NCBI GenBank assembly: GCA_027214385.1
Contig: JAPVXR010000002.1
Coordinates: 1 to 64,000, forward strand
Direction of reading: 5' to 3'
Source: Cryomorphaceae bacterium 1068
GTDB taxonomy: Bacteria > Bacteroidota > Bacteroidia > Flavobacteriales_D > Cryomorphaceae
DNA length: 64,000 nt
Shown: positions 1-8,597 of the stretch, in pieces
Layout: the number at the start of each line of letters is the position of its first letter
How positions within the stretch are numbered: position 1 is the first letter of the stretch
Program-made: the position numbers and the translations under genes
Notes under the pieces: model-generated
What the model saw: only the letters and a program-made list of their open reading frames with translations
What the model was told of the DNA's origin: nothing
Databases searched by the model: none

Positions 1-1421
1 TCGGCATATCCGTTGGTCATCCACAGGTTATTGTCATCGTCTTTTACGACATCCGCAACGCCAACGAAACCTTCGCCTTCGGGAAGAGTGAATTCTTCTC
101 GAACCTCAAGACTACTGTTGTTTTCGTCGTAAACGGTTAGAATTTCTCCTCCTTCTGCGGTAAGCATTCCACCCAGCCAACTTCCAACATAGGCCAGATC
201 AGGATTATCAGGATCCGGATAGGCCACGGTGACATCAGAGATTCTTTCTTCTGAAAAAACAGGAAAATCTTTCGGCATGTAGTTCTCCCATTCTCCGTTA
301 TAAAATTTATAGAACCCTGCCTGAAGAAAAGTGTTGTTCCAGTTTCCGGGATGCTGAGGGAAGCCACTCGCCACCCAAAGTCTTCCATCAGCTAATTCGA
401 GTTTAAATGCACTATTGGTTCCGGGGCCGGATACTCTGATAAATTCAAAGCCGCTATCCTGATTGTACCTGATAAGTCCTGAACGCGAATCTGCAATCCA
501 GAGATCTCCCATCTCATCATAAATAGCTTGAGACGCAAACATTGACACATCGTCTCCGTAATTGCTAATTCGATACAATATAGACCCATCCGGATTTTTT
601 ACATCGATAAAATAACTTGTATTGAGGGTCAATCCTGCAGGAGATTCGGTGAGCTCAACAATATCGTCGATAGGATTAATGTTCATCCAACCTTCTTCTT
701 GACGCGCATAAACTCCTTGCTCCTCACCTTCACGGATATTGATGTACAATAAGTCTGCAACTGCAGAAACGTTCTTAACCGGACCAAAAGGAACCGGGAT
801 AGAAAGATCTTGGATCCAATTGGCGAAAACGGTTAAGTCTGTATTTAGCGAGCCCCTGAAAAGACCATCATCCGTGGCAGCAAACATGGAGTCATTGAGC
901 ACGGTCACTTCATTTATCGAAGGAGTCCCCGTAGCAAGAAGCTGATAGGTATCACTCACCTCAAGTCGATCGAGGTTAAAAGAAATGATTCCCACTCCTG
1001 TTGAAATGTACGCTTGACTTCCAAAAAAGTAGATGTGTCGAATGGACTTATCCCCTATTACGGAACTATTCTTAACTGCAGGAAAATTAGTGATCGTTTT
1101 GTTTTGGATGATGTCCAAATTGCCATTTTCATAACCCACTATCACTAAACCTCTCTCCTCATCGGCTTTAACCGCCGTGATACCTATATCAGATAAGCCA
1201 TTGACCTTGCTTATGCGGGTAATATCATTGTTGACTTTGTTATACACGAAAACCGCGTTATCACACCCGACGAATACCTCATTGCCTAAGAGGTCGATAT
1301 GAAGGGCATTATTGTAGTTCAGGTGGTCTCTCCATGTACCTATTTGGGCAACAGCGGTGAGGGAAATAATTGAAATCAAAAGGGATAATCCTAATCGGGG
1401 AAGCATCAAATAAACATTCAT
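1..1421 (-). CDS. porZ: PorZ, type IX secretion system beta-propeller protein (5' part)
   Basis: Continuous minus-strand reading frame from ATG at 1421 that runs off the left edge, so the C-terminal part is missing (about 473 codons seen; the family is usually near 780-800). Residues 1-24 form a signal peptide ending in TAVAQ. The mature start, IGTWRDHLNYNNALHI, followed by repeated short beta strands such as GNEVFVGCDNAVFVYNK, matches the two-component-regulator-like propeller of PorZ. In Porphyromonas PorZ is a surface part of the T9SS attachment complex that helps deliver anionic LPS; the role here is inferred from the family. The frame was read by hand through the region; a small frameshift would have gone unnoticed only in stretches not checked codon by codon. 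Confidence 0.85.
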   Translation of the reverse strand, partial: MNVYLMLPRLGLSLLISIISLTAVAQIGTWRDHLNYNNALHIDLLGNEVFVGCDNAVFVYNKVNNDITRISKVNGLSDIGITAVKADEERGLVIVGYENGNLDIIQNKTITNFPAVKNSSVIGDKSIRHIYFFGSQAYISTGVGIISFNLDRLEVSDTYQLLATGTPSINEVTVLNDSMFAATDDGLFRGSLNTDLTVFANWIQDLSIPVPFGPVKNVSAVADLLYINIREGEEQGVYARQEEGWMNINPIDDIVELTESPAGLTLNTSYFIDVKNPDGSILYRISNYGDDVSMFASQAIYDEMGDLWIADSRSGLIRYNQDSGFEFIRVSGPGTNSAFKLELADGRLWVASGFPQHPGNWNNTFLQAGFYKFYNGEWENYMPKDFPVFSEERISDVTVAYPDPDNPDLAYVGSWLGGMLTAEGGEILTVYDENNSSLEVREEFTLPEGEGFVGVADVVKDDDNNLWMTNGYA

Positions 1422-1531
1422 CAAAAACCGGTTGAGTCAACTAAACGTGAAAATTATCAAAATCATACACAGAAAAGGCTTGTTATTCATTAATTGTTGG
1501 ACTCAAGATGCGCCAAGTTCAGTAAACCCAT

Positions 1532-1539
1532 TAAATTTG
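1532..1539 (+). promoter_or_regulatory. -7 box of tRNA-Arg promoter
   Basis: TAAATTTG fits the Bacteroidota -7 consensus TAnnTTTG and ends 4 bases before the tRNA 5' end. No clear TTG is seen at the -33 position. Confidence 0.55.
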
Positions 1540-1543
1540 CAAC

Positions 1544-1617
1544 GGCCCGGTAGTTCAACTGGATAGAATATCAGATTTCGGCTCTGATGGTTGGGGGTTC
1601 GAATCCCTTCCGGGTCA
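1544..1617 (+). tRNA. tRNA-Arg (anticodon TCG)
   Basis: Cloverleaf folds by eye: acceptor GGCCCGG with CCGGGTC (one G-T pair), anticodon stem TCAGA/TCTGA with loop TTTCGGC giving anticodon TCG, and a T arm GGGGG-TTCGAAT-CCCTT. Discriminator base A at 1617. The CCA end is not encoded, as is common in this phylum. Confidence 0.93.
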
Positions 1618-1622
1618 CAAGC

Positions 1623-1656
1623 AAAACCTCTCTGAATATTTCAGAGGGGTTTTTTT
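1623..1656 (+). terminator. Rho-independent terminator after tRNA-Arg
   Basis: Hairpin with arms around CTCTGAA / TTCAGAG, extended by AAAACC / GGTTTT, followed by a run of T. It begins 6 bases after the tRNA. Confidence 0.85.
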
Positions 1657-1752
1657 ATCCCAAGCTTTTTTCAATAAGGTGATTGCCGATTATCACAATT
1701 CAACGTGCCTCCTGCATTTAGTTCTCTATTTTGGGGCTTAAAATCTAATACT

Positions 1753-2016
1753 ATGATAGATCAACCTGAAAAAACTGAGAATCCTCAGTCCGTTACAGAC
1801 TGGGTTATTACCCTATTAATCACTTATATTCCATTGGTCAATATTATAATGCTACTTATTTGGGCCTTTGATTCTGAGACTCCTTTGAGTAAGAAGAATT
1901 GGGCTAAAGCACGATTGATTTGGGTATTGATCGGAATCGCAATTTCTACGATTTTCTTCACGATTTTCGGAGCAGCCATGCTTGCCTCAGGAGTTTTTGA
2001 TGCTGCGAATTACTAA
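1753..2016 (+). CDS. Small two-helix membrane protein, unknown function
   Basis: 87-residue protein if started at ATG 1753 (MIDQPEKTENPQSV); the frame is open further upstream to 1705, but the 16 extra residues look like non-coding read-through and their first part follows no promoter. Two hydrophobic segments: about residues 15-38 (VITLLITYIPLVNIIMLLIW) and 56-78 (LIWVLIGIAISTIFFTIFG), separated by a short charged loop with KKNWAKA. Similar short proteins with the LITYIPLVNIIMLL segment are common in Bacteroidota, but I know of no function. It stands alone between two tRNA genes. Confidence 0.7.
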   Translation: MIDQPEKTENPQSVTDWVITLLITYIPLVNIIMLLIWAFDSETPLSKKNWAKARLIWVLIGIAISTIFFTIFGAAMLASGVFDAANY

Positions 2017-2105
2017 GCAGGAGAAGTTTATTATGTCCTCTTTTTGAGTTGATTATGACATTTACGAAAAAAGCTCGCTAAGAAATGATCTTTGGGTTTT
2101 TTGAG

Positions 2106-2210
2106 TTTGTGAGCGGATTACTCATTTTCGTATTGGCTTTCAGCGGAAATTCGTGAGTTCCTCCCTACCGGTCGTCGGTTCGAACAGGTTCTCATACGTT
2201 CGCTCACAAA
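2106..2210. repeat. Inverted repeat in intergenic region
   Basis: TTTGTGAGCG (2106-2115) and its exact complement CGCTCACAAA (2201-2210) enclose an 85-base loop. The stretch 2017-2271 has no credible gene. The arms are too far apart for a terminator; the region may be a small repeat element or the remains of a gene. Confidence 0.5.
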
Positions 2211-2233
2211 TACGCGGTGAACGAAAAATACGG

Positions 2234-2269
2234 CAAAAAGAAAACCCTGCTGATGCTCAACAGGGTTTC
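2234..2269 (-). terminator. Rho-independent terminator after tRNA-Cys
   Basis: On the minus strand AAACCCTG and CAGGGTTT form an 8-bp stem around an 11-base loop, followed by TTTTCTTTTT. It lies directly downstream of tRNA-Cys. Confidence 0.85.
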
Positions 2270-2271
2270 AG

Positions 2272-2342
2272 AGGTCGCGAGCGGATTTGAACCGCTGTAC
2301 GAGGTTTTGCAGACCTCTGCCTAACCGCTCGGCCACGCGACC
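2272..2342 (-). tRNA. tRNA-Cys (anticodon GCA)
   Basis: Minus-strand cloverleaf: acceptor GGTCGCG/CGCGACC, anticodon stem GAGGT/ACCTC with loop CTGCAAA giving anticodon GCA, T arm with GGTTCAAATCC. Discriminator T at 2272, and no encoded CCA. 71 nt. Confidence 0.94.
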
Positions 2343-2358
2343 ATTTTTAATGGGTTGC

Positions 2359-2366
2359 CAAAAGTA
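2359..2366 (-). promoter_or_regulatory. -7 box of tRNA-Cys promoter
   Basis: Minus-strand TACTTTTG (TAnnTTTG) 17 bases upstream of the tRNA 5' end. A TTG 21 bases further upstream could serve as the -33 element. Confidence 0.5.
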
Positions 2367-2409
2367 TGCATTTCATACGCCAATTACCAAGAAGAGGTTG
2401 CTCTTTTCG

Positions 2410-2772
2410 TCAACCTTCTATTCGGAAGGTAACTTCCGCCACATCTCCGTTGATTGGCGGGGCAATTTTACGGACGCATACCCCCGCTTTTTTTATCCTG
2501 GAATCCGATTCCTTTATTCTGGTGTGAATGCGGTGAGCTACCTGCTCAATCAACTTTGAGCGAACAGCCATCTCCTCTTTCACAATTCGATTCAAAAGAA
2601 CGTAATCAACCGTATCAACCAAATGATCAGTTTCGAAAGAACCGGATACATCGGCATCAACAAAGAGATCGACAATGTAGTTCCCCCCTATTCTTTCTTC
2701 CTCAGCCAAGCAGCCGTGGTATCCGTACACTTTTATTTCACGAACCTCAATTCGCTGCAGATCCCAACTCAC
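2410..2772 (-). CDS. folB: Dihydroneopterin aldolase FolB
   Basis: 120 residues, the normal length for the family. Cleaves 7,8-dihydroneopterin to 6-hydroxymethyl-7,8-dihydropterin in cytosolic folate synthesis. The N-terminal motif VYGYHGCLAEEERIGG is the classic FolB signature containing the pterin-binding region, followed by the VDYVLL segment and the C-terminal ICVRKIAPPI-type strand (here VCVRKIAPPINGDVAEVTF). The start codon lies inside the end of gltX (26-bp overlap on the same strand), so the two are probably co-transcribed and translationally coupled. tRNA-Cys follows downstream but has its own promoter. Confidence 0.93.
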   Translation of the reverse strand: MSWDLQRIEVREIKVYGYHGCLAEEERIGGNYIVDLFVDADVSGSFETDHLVDTVDYVLLNRIVKEEMAVRSKLIEQVAHRIHTRIKESDSRIKKAGVCVRKIAPPINGDVAEVTFRIEG

Positions 2773-4273
2773 TGATTCCTTTTTTGATTCGGTTCAAACA
2801 CTCCTCTTTTCCCAAAAGCGCCATAATGTCAAACATGGATGGGCCCATTCCTTGCCCTGTAATCGCTAAACGAAGGTTTGGCAACACACGTCCCATTCCT
2901 AGTTCAGTTTTTTCCAAGTAATTTTTAAAAGCAGCCTCGCAATTTTCAGCGTTCCAGTCGCTAATAGCACTGAAATCTGCCATCAAATTCGCCATCACTT
3001 CAGGTGTATCCTCTTTCCACTTTTTTCTAGCCGTTTTCTCGTCATATTCAGCTGGGGCTTCAAAAAGATAGCTTCCATTTTCTACTATTTCCGGTAAAAA
3101 AGAGGCTCTCTCCTTCATCAATCGACTCACTTCCGAGAGATATTTCAGGTCCACATCGTATCCCTTCTCTTTCGCCAGTGGCGCTATTAACTCACCAAGC
3201 TCCTCGTCGCTTTTCGCCCGTAGGTATTGCTGATTGAACCATTTCGTTTTGTTTGGATCAAATTTGGCTCCTGCTTTTCCCACTCGTTCTAAGCTGAAGG
3301 CTTCGATCAATTCGTTCATGGAGAAAATTTCTTGAGGGGTCCCCGGATTCCAACCAAGCATCGCAAGCATATTCACAAATGACTCTGAGAAGTATCCATT
3401 TTGTTTGTACCCGCTCGCCTTCTCACCCGTTTTGGGATCAGTCCACTTCAGTGGAAAGACCGGGAATCCTAATCGATCCCCATCGCGTTTGCTGAGTTTT
3501 CCATTTCCATCAGGTCGTAAAAGCAACGGTAAGTGGGCAAACTGCGGTGCTTCCCAACCAAATGCATCATATAGTAACACATGAAGCGGAGCCGAAGGAA
3601 GCCACTCTTCACCACGAATCACGTGTGTAATTTCCATCTTATGGTCATCCACAATGTTGGCCAAATGATATGTAGGCATTCCATCACTCTTGAAAAGCAC
3701 TTTGTCATCCAGTTGTGTGGTATTTACTACCACCCATCCACGAATAAGGTCGTTGACGCGCACATCTTCTTTTCGCGGCATCTTGAACCGAATTACATAC
3801 GGATGTCCTTCTTCCAAAAGCTTCGCCACGTCTTCCTCACTCAAGGTGAGAGAGTTGCGCATCGATTCTCTGGTAATGGCATTGTATTGAGGAGAAGCGA
3901 CTTTCGCTTTTTTCAGCCTTTCGCGCATTGCATCCAACTCATCAGGCGTATCAAAAGCATAATATGCATTGCCTGATTTTAACAATTGGTCTGCGTATTC
4001 GCGATACATGGCTTTTCGCTCACTCTGACGATAAGGGCCAAAATCACCACCAAATCCAGGACCTTCATCGGGAGTCATCCCGCACCAAGCCAAGGCTTCT
4101 TTGATATAGTTTTCAGCACCTGCAACGTATCGGTTTTGGTCTGTGTCTTCAATTCGAAGAATAAAGCTTCCACCATTTTTCTTGGCGAAAAGATAATTGT
4201 ACAAGGCCGTGCGAACACCCCCCATGTGTAATGGGCCGGTAGGGCTAGGCGCAAATCGAACGCGAACTTTCAT
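2747..4273 (-). CDS. gltX: Glutamyl-tRNA synthetase
   Basis: Class I aminoacyl-tRNA synthetase that charges tRNA-Glu. I start at ATG 4273 (MKVRVRFAPSPTGPLHMGG), giving 508 residues; an in-frame ATG at 4309 exists, but the -7 box at 4296-4303 lies between them. HIGH-type motif PTGPLHMGG near residues 9-17 and KMSKS-type motif KLSKRDG near 260 are both present. C-terminal anticodon-binding part is intact. First gene of a gltX-folB operon and divergent from a methyltransferase gene with a 74-bp gap between the two ATGs. Glu-only versus Glu/Gln specificity cannot be decided from sequence; GatCAB genes are not in the window. Confidence 0.96.
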   Translation of the reverse strand: MKVRVRFAPSPTGPLHMGGVRTALYNYLFAKKNGGSFILRIEDTDQNRYVAGAENYIKEALAWCGMTPDEGPGFGGDFGPYRQSERKAMYREYADQLLKSGNAYYAFDTPDELDAMRERLKKAKVASPQYNAITRESMRNSLTLSEEDVAKLLEEGHPYVIRFKMPRKEDVRVNDLIRGWVVVNTTQLDDKVLFKSDGMPTYHLANIVDDHKMEITHVIRGEEWLPSAPLHVLLYDAFGWEAPQFAHLPLLLRPDGNGKLSKRDGDRLGFPVFPLKWTDPKTGEKASGYKQNGYFSESFVNMLAMLGWNPGTPQEIFSMNELIEAFSLERVGKAGAKFDPNKTKWFNQQYLRAKSDEELGELIAPLAKEKGYDVDLKYLSEVSRLMKERASFLPEIVENGSYLFEAPAEYDEKTARKKWKEDTPEVMANLMADFSAISDWNAENCEAAFKNYLEKTELGMGRVLPNLRLAITGQGMGPSMFDIMALLGKEECLNRIKKGISELGSAAN

Positions 4274-4295
4274 GCGTGGTTTCTTAATTTGGCCG

Positions 4296-4303
4296 CAAAG
4301 ATA
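4296..4303 (-). promoter_or_regulatory. -7 box of gltX-folB promoter
   Basis: Minus-strand TATCTTTG matches TAnnTTTG and lies 22 bases upstream of the ATG at 4273. It supports that start over the upstream in-frame ATG at 4309. Confidence 0.6.
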
Positions 4304-4309
4304 GGCCAA

Positions 4310-4339
4310 TTGACCGGATTGGAATTGAAACTACCTTTG
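4310..4339 (+). promoter_or_regulatory. Complete Bacteroidota promoter of the methyltransferase gene
   Basis: -33 TTG at 4310-4312 and -7 TACCTTTG at 4332-4339, separated by 19 bp, the spacing typical of the phylum. The ATG at 4348 starts only 8 bases after the -7 box, so the mRNA leader would be nearly absent. It is back to back with the gltX promoter. Confidence 0.7.
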
Positions 4340-4347
4340 TTGCCTTC

Positions 4348-5178
4348 ATGACTTCAGACTACGAATTAATCGATTTTGGAAACGGCCGAAAACTCGAGCG
4401 TTTTGGCGCCATAATTCTGGATAGGCCGGAAATCCAAGCTACGGGTTCGCCTGTCCTAAATTCAAGTCAATGGCAAGAGTTGGCTTCCGCCAAATTCGCA
4501 GAGACCACAAAAACAAAAGGGAAATGGATAAAGCAAGGCTCCGTTCCCGATTCTTGGGAGTTCTCATTTAAGAATGGAAAAAAATCATGGAAGGCCTTGT
4601 TGGGATTAAGCCCCTTCAAGCACATTGGTTTATTTCCAGAACAGGCGGAGCATTGGAAGTATTTAATGAACAGTATAATACCCGGAAATCGCGTGTTGAA
4701 TCTCTTTGGTTATACGGGAGCCGCCAGTCTATGCGCTGCTTCAGCCGGTGGCAACGTATTTCACGTAGACTCTTCCAAGTCAATCGTCAACAAAGCGGCT
4801 GAAAATGCCGGTGCGAGCGATATCGGTGGAATTCATTGGGTAGTTGAAGATGCGCTGGCTTTCGCCAAAAAAGAAGTGAAACGCGGAAACAAATACGACT
4901 TTATCATCATGGACCCTCCCGTTTATGGAAGAGGTAAAAAAGGGGAGCATTGGAAGCTGGAAGATTTATTGCCTGATTTGGTAAATACTGCTTCGATGCT
5001 TCTTTCGAGAAAAGGAATTTTGATTCTGAATACCTACTCACCAAAAATCGAAATTGACGATATGGTTAAACTTGTGAGTGATTCTAAATTAAGGGTAATT
5101 AGGAAAGGGTGGCTTTCCGTTTCAACACGAACACGAAAGCTCAATCTTAGCCGTTTTGTGATGTGCGCTTCTGCTTAA
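4348..5178 (+). CDS. Class I SAM-dependent methyltransferase, RlmI-like
   Basis: 276 residues. The N-terminal segment FGNGRKLERFGAIILDRP is typical of the small RlmI/RlmK-related proteins lacking a PUA domain. The SAM-binding core begins with NLFGYTGAASLCAASAGG near residue 116, continues with an acidic strand end (VFHVDSS), and has the catalytic-type motif IIMDPPVYGRG near 188. Such proteins usually methylate 23S rRNA cytosines, but the target here is inferred, not shown. No PUA domain is present, so it is shorter than RlmI (about 400). It is divergent from gltX and about 60 bp upstream of the DUF4175 gene. Confidence 0.85.
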   Translation: MTSDYELIDFGNGRKLERFGAIILDRPEIQATGSPVLNSSQWQELASAKFAETTKTKGKWIKQGSVPDSWEFSFKNGKKSWKALLGLSPFKHIGLFPEQAEHWKYLMNSIIPGNRVLNLFGYTGAASLCAASAGGNVFHVDSSKSIVNKAAENAGASDIGGIHWVVEDALAFAKKEVKRGNKYDFIIMDPPVYGRGKKGEHWKLEDLLPDLVNTASMLLSRKGILILNTYSPKIEIDDMVKLVSDSKLRVIRKGWLSVSTRTRKLNLSRFVMCASA

Positions 5179-5237
5179 CAATCCTTAACTTGCTCGATTA
5201 TCACTTTGGATAGTTCAAAGCGTTTATTGTAATAATC

Positions 5238-8200
5238 ATGGCAGATTCATACAAGAGTTTGATAGAGAAGTTGGACGCGTTTATTCGCAGGTACTACCTG
5301 AACGAGATGATTCGCGGTGGATTGTACTTTCTAGCAATTGGTATTAGCGCTGTTCTTGTGGCATCAGCGCTCGAGTATTTTGGCCGGTTTTCAGGCGCCG
5401 TTCGCGCAGTGCTTTTCTTTACACTGCTGACGGGTTTTCTGATATTACTCGTTCGAAACCTGATTATTCCAGGGCTTAAGCTATTTCGACTTGGTTCCAT
5501 CATTACACATGAACAAGCGTCTTCAATCATTGGAAAGCACTTTCCTGAAGTCAAGGATAAATTGCTCAATACACTTCAACTTCACCGACAAGCTGAAAAG
5601 TCAGGAATTGATAATTCACTGTTAATAGCTGGTATTGAGCAAAAAACCTCAGAGTTAAAGCCCGTTTCGTTTCAGTCGGCTATCAACTTATCGGACAATA
5701 AAAAATATTTGAAATATGTCCTTCCCCCTGTTGGATTGGCCATCATTCTTCTGGTGATTTCGCCAGCCATTCTGACCGAAGGAACACAGCGAATCGTCAC
5801 TTACAATCAAGATTATGCTCCAAAGGCGCCATTTGAATTTAGCGTGCTGAATGAGTCTCTTGCTGTTCCGGGAAATAAGGATTTCACCCTCGAAGCTACA
5901 GTGGACGGAGACTACATACCTCAAACCGTAAAAATAGAATTGGGTGGAAAAGCCTTTCGGCTGAATCACGAAGGTGGCGGTCGTTTTTCATACACGTTCA
6001 GAAATGTGCGAAACGATGTCCCATTTCGATTTTTCGCCGATGGTTTTTATTCCTCTGATTATTTGATTTCGGTGCTACCACCTCCTGTGGTTCGACAGAT
6101 GAAGATTGAGGTGAGCTATCCGGATTACCTCAAAACAGAAGATGAAACCTTCACGAATCGCGGAAATATCCAAGTCCCCGAAGGAAGTCAAGTTGCTTGG
6201 AAGTTCAATACTGAGAATACTGAAAAACTCTACTTTTCCATTGGCGATTCAGCAATGACTCCACAGGTTGGTGAAGAGGGTGTTTTCATCTTTTCAGATC
6301 GAATGTTTCGATCTGAACCCTATGCCATCAGTGCGTACAACGCGAAAGCAGGGTCTGCAGATACCGTGACTTATAGACTCGATGTCGTAAAAGATGCCTT
6401 CCCGAAAATTAATGTTGATGAGACGGTAGATTCCACAGATGAACGCCGAATTTTCTTCGGAGGGTCTGTTTCAGATGATCATGGGATCAAACGTTTGTTA
6501 TTCCACTATCAAGTGATTTCGGCTGAAGGGGAGCGAAAATCTCATCAAGAGGCGCTACAAATCAATGCTTCTGAAACACAAGAATTCTTCCATTACAAGG
6601 ATTTTAGCGAGTCTATCAAAGCAGCAGGGGAGTCGGTTGAGTACTATTTTGAAGTCTGGGACAATGATGGCGTTAACGGAAGTAAATCAAGCCGTACAAC
6701 CAAAAAAACATATCAAGCCCCGACTGAGAATGAGCTTGATGATGCTCGCAAGAAGAGTTCTGAAAGTGTCAAAGAACAGCTGGAAAAAAATATAGAGATG
6801 GCTTCTGAACTCCAAGATGAATTGGAGGAACTGAACAAAGAGCTACTCAAAGACAAGGAGCTTGATTGGCAGGACAAGAAACGAATAGAGGATTTGCTCG
6901 ATAAACAGAAAAAGCTCGAAAACAATATCGAGTCTATGCGCAACGAGCGCAAACAAATGCAGCAGAAACAGGAGAATTACCTTGAGACCAACGAACAAAT
7001 ATTGGAAAAGCAGCGGCAGCTGGAGAAGATGTTTGACGAACTAATGAGCGAGGAGATGAAGGAGATGTACAAGAAGATGGAGGAGATGATGCAAGAGCTC
7101 GATCAAGAAAAATTGATGGAACAGCTTGAAAACATGGAGATGAGCGCAGAAGAGTTGGAGAAGGAACTGGATAGAAATTTGGAAATTTTCAAGCAACTCG
7201 AAGTGGAACAAGAGTTTGAACGTTCCATGGAAAAACTCAAGGATTTAGCTGAAAAGCAAAAGGATTTAAGTGAAAAATCGAAGGATAAAAACGAGGACAG
7301 CGAAAAGCTAAAAGAAGAACAAGAAAAACTTAACGAGGAATTTGACGAGCTACAAAACGACTTGGAAGAGCTCAAAGAAAAGAACGAAGAACTAGAGCAG
7401 CCATTTGAGCTACCTGATACGGACAGTCAGGAAGAGAGTATAGAAGAAAAGATGGAGGAAGCCTCTGAAAAGCTAAATGAAGGGAAAAAGAACAAAGCTT
7501 CGGAATCTCAAGAGGGGGCTTCTGAGGAGATGGAAGATTTAGCGAATCAAATGGAGGGCGCCATGCAGTCAGCTCAGGCTCAGTCGGCTCAAGAAAACAT
7601 GGAAGATCTTCGTGCACTTCTGGAAAACGTGATTCAATTGAGTTTTGATCAGGAAAGCGTTATGGAAAATCTCAAAGTTCTCGAAAGAGATGATCCCGCT
7701 TATGTTGAAGCAGGAAGAAAGCAACGAAAGATAAAAGATGATAGCCAGATGGTAGAGGATTCCTTATTTGCCTTGAGCAAAAGGGTGCCTCAAATAGAAT
7801 CAATAGTAAATGAAGAAATTTCTTCGATCAATCAAAATATCGGCAAGGCTCTGGAAGATATTGGTGAGAGGAGAACCGCAAATGCTACCAGTCGTCAGCA
7901 ATATGTAATGACTTCCTACAATAATCTGGCTCTTCTACTCGACGAGGCATTGAAACAAATGCAGATGGCTATGGCCAATCAAATGCCTGGAAAAGGAAAT
8001 TGCGAAAACCCCGGAGGAAAAGGAAAAACTCCTTCACCAGGAAAAATGGGTAAGATGCAAGACGAAATGGGCAAGAAATTGGAGGAGATGATGAAGCAAA
8101 TGGAGAAAGGCCAACAGAAGGGTGGGCAAAAACCAGGAGCTAAACCAGGCATGGGAAATCAAGGAATGAGCAAGGAAATTGCAAAAATGGCTGCAGAACA

Positions 8201-8597
8201 AGCAGCCATAAGAAGAGAAGTAGAGCGTATGGCCCAAGAACTTAACCAAAAAGGAACGGGAGAAGGAAAAGGTCTTCAAGATATTGCTCAGGAGATGGAA
8301 GAACTCGAGAAAGACTTGGTTAATCAAGAGCTTACACGGGAGTCTCTCAAGCGTCAAGAGGATATAATGACCCGACTTTTAGAATCAGAAAAAGCCATGA
8401 GGGAAAGGGAATACGACGATAAGCGAGAAAGCAACACTCCGGGTGCATACGAACCTAGTAACCCCGAGAAGTATTTAGAGTATAAGAGGCAGAAATCACG
8501 TGAGGTTGAACTACTGCGAACGGTTCCGGCAGATTTGAAGCCATATTACCGAGACAAGGTGAATGATTATTTTCTTAATTTTGAGATTGACAATTGA
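5238..8597 (+). CDS. DUF4175-family large membrane protein
   Basis: 1119 residues. Two transmembrane segments near the N-terminus (about 27-46 and 53-73) and a third near 157-180, then a region of beta-strand-like sequence (about 200-500) that probably lies outside the cytoplasm. From about 500 to 900 the protein is extremely rich in Glu, Lys, Gln and Met with heptad character, a long coiled coil. A Gly/Lys/Met-rich low-complexity stretch follows around 915-975, and another helix-rich end. The domain family is characteristic of Bacteroidota and has no established function. The order DUF4175 / RsbW-like / ybeY / mnmG is a recurrent neighbourhood in the phylum, and here the first four genes touch or overlap, so this is likely the first gene of an operon. 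Confidence 0.85.
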   Translation: MADSYKSLIEKLDAFIRRYYLNEMIRGGLYFLAIGISAVLVASALEYFGRFSGAVRAVLFFTLLTGFLILLVRNLIIPGLKLFRLGSIITHEQASSIIGKHFPEVKDKLLNTLQLHRQAEKSGIDNSLLIAGIEQKTSELKPVSFQSAINLSDNKKYLKYVLPPVGLAIILLVISPAILTEGTQRIVTYNQDYAPKAPFEFSVLNESLAVPGNKDFTLEATVDGDYIPQTVKIELGGKAFRLNHEGGGRFSYTFRNVRNDVPFRFFADGFYSSDYLISVLPPPVVRQMKIEVSYPDYLKTEDETFTNRGNIQVPEGSQVAWKFNTENTEKLYFSIGDSAMTPQVGEEGVFIFSDRMFRSEPYAISAYNAKAGSADTVTYRLDVVKDAFPKINVDETVDSTDERRIFFGGSVSDDHGIKRLLFHYQVISAEGERKSHQEALQINASETQEFFHYKDFSESIKAAGESVEYYFEVWDNDGVNGSKSSRTTKKTYQAPTENELDDARKKSSESVKEQLEKNIEMASELQDELEELNKELLKDKELDWQDKKRIEDLLDKQKKLENNIESMRNERKQMQQKQENYLETNEQILEKQRQLEKMFDELMSEEMKEMYKKMEEMMQELDQEKLMEQLENMEMSAEELEKELDRNLEIFKQLEVEQEFERSMEKLKDLAEKQKDLSEKSKDKNEDSEKLKEEQEKLNEEFDELQNDLEELKEKNEELEQPFELPDTDSQEESIEEKMEEASEKLNEGKKNKASESQEGASEEMEDLANQMEGAMQSAQAQSAQENMEDLRALLENVIQLSFDQESVMENLKVLERDDPAYVEAGRKQRKIKDDSQMVEDSLFALSKRVPQIESIVNEEISSINQNIGKALEDIGERRTANATSRQQYVMTSYNNLALLLDEALKQMQMAMANQMPGKGNCENPGGKGKTPSPGKMGKMQDEMGKKLEEMMKQMEKGQQKGGQKPGAKPGMGNQGMSKEIAKMAAEQAAIRREVERMAQELNQKGTGEGKGLQDIAQEMEELEKDLVNQELTRESLKRQEDIMTRLLESEKAMREREYDDKRESNTPGAYEPSNPEKYLEYKRQKSREVELLRTVPADLKPYYRDKVNDYFLNFEIDN

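Noticed and set aside
137-589. Two short minus-strand frames within the first 600 bases
   Set aside because: They are in other frames than the continuous PorZ frame, which reads through without a stop.
2170-2200. GGTTCGAAC string suggesting another tRNA
   Set aside because: No acceptor, D or anticodon stem can be drawn around it.
2454-2921. Plus-strand frame of 155 codons
   Set aside because: Antisense to folB and the end of gltX, low-complexity basic peptide with no family.
3581-3976. Open frame of 131 codons on the plus strand
   Set aside because: Antisense to gltX; a shadow of its codon use.
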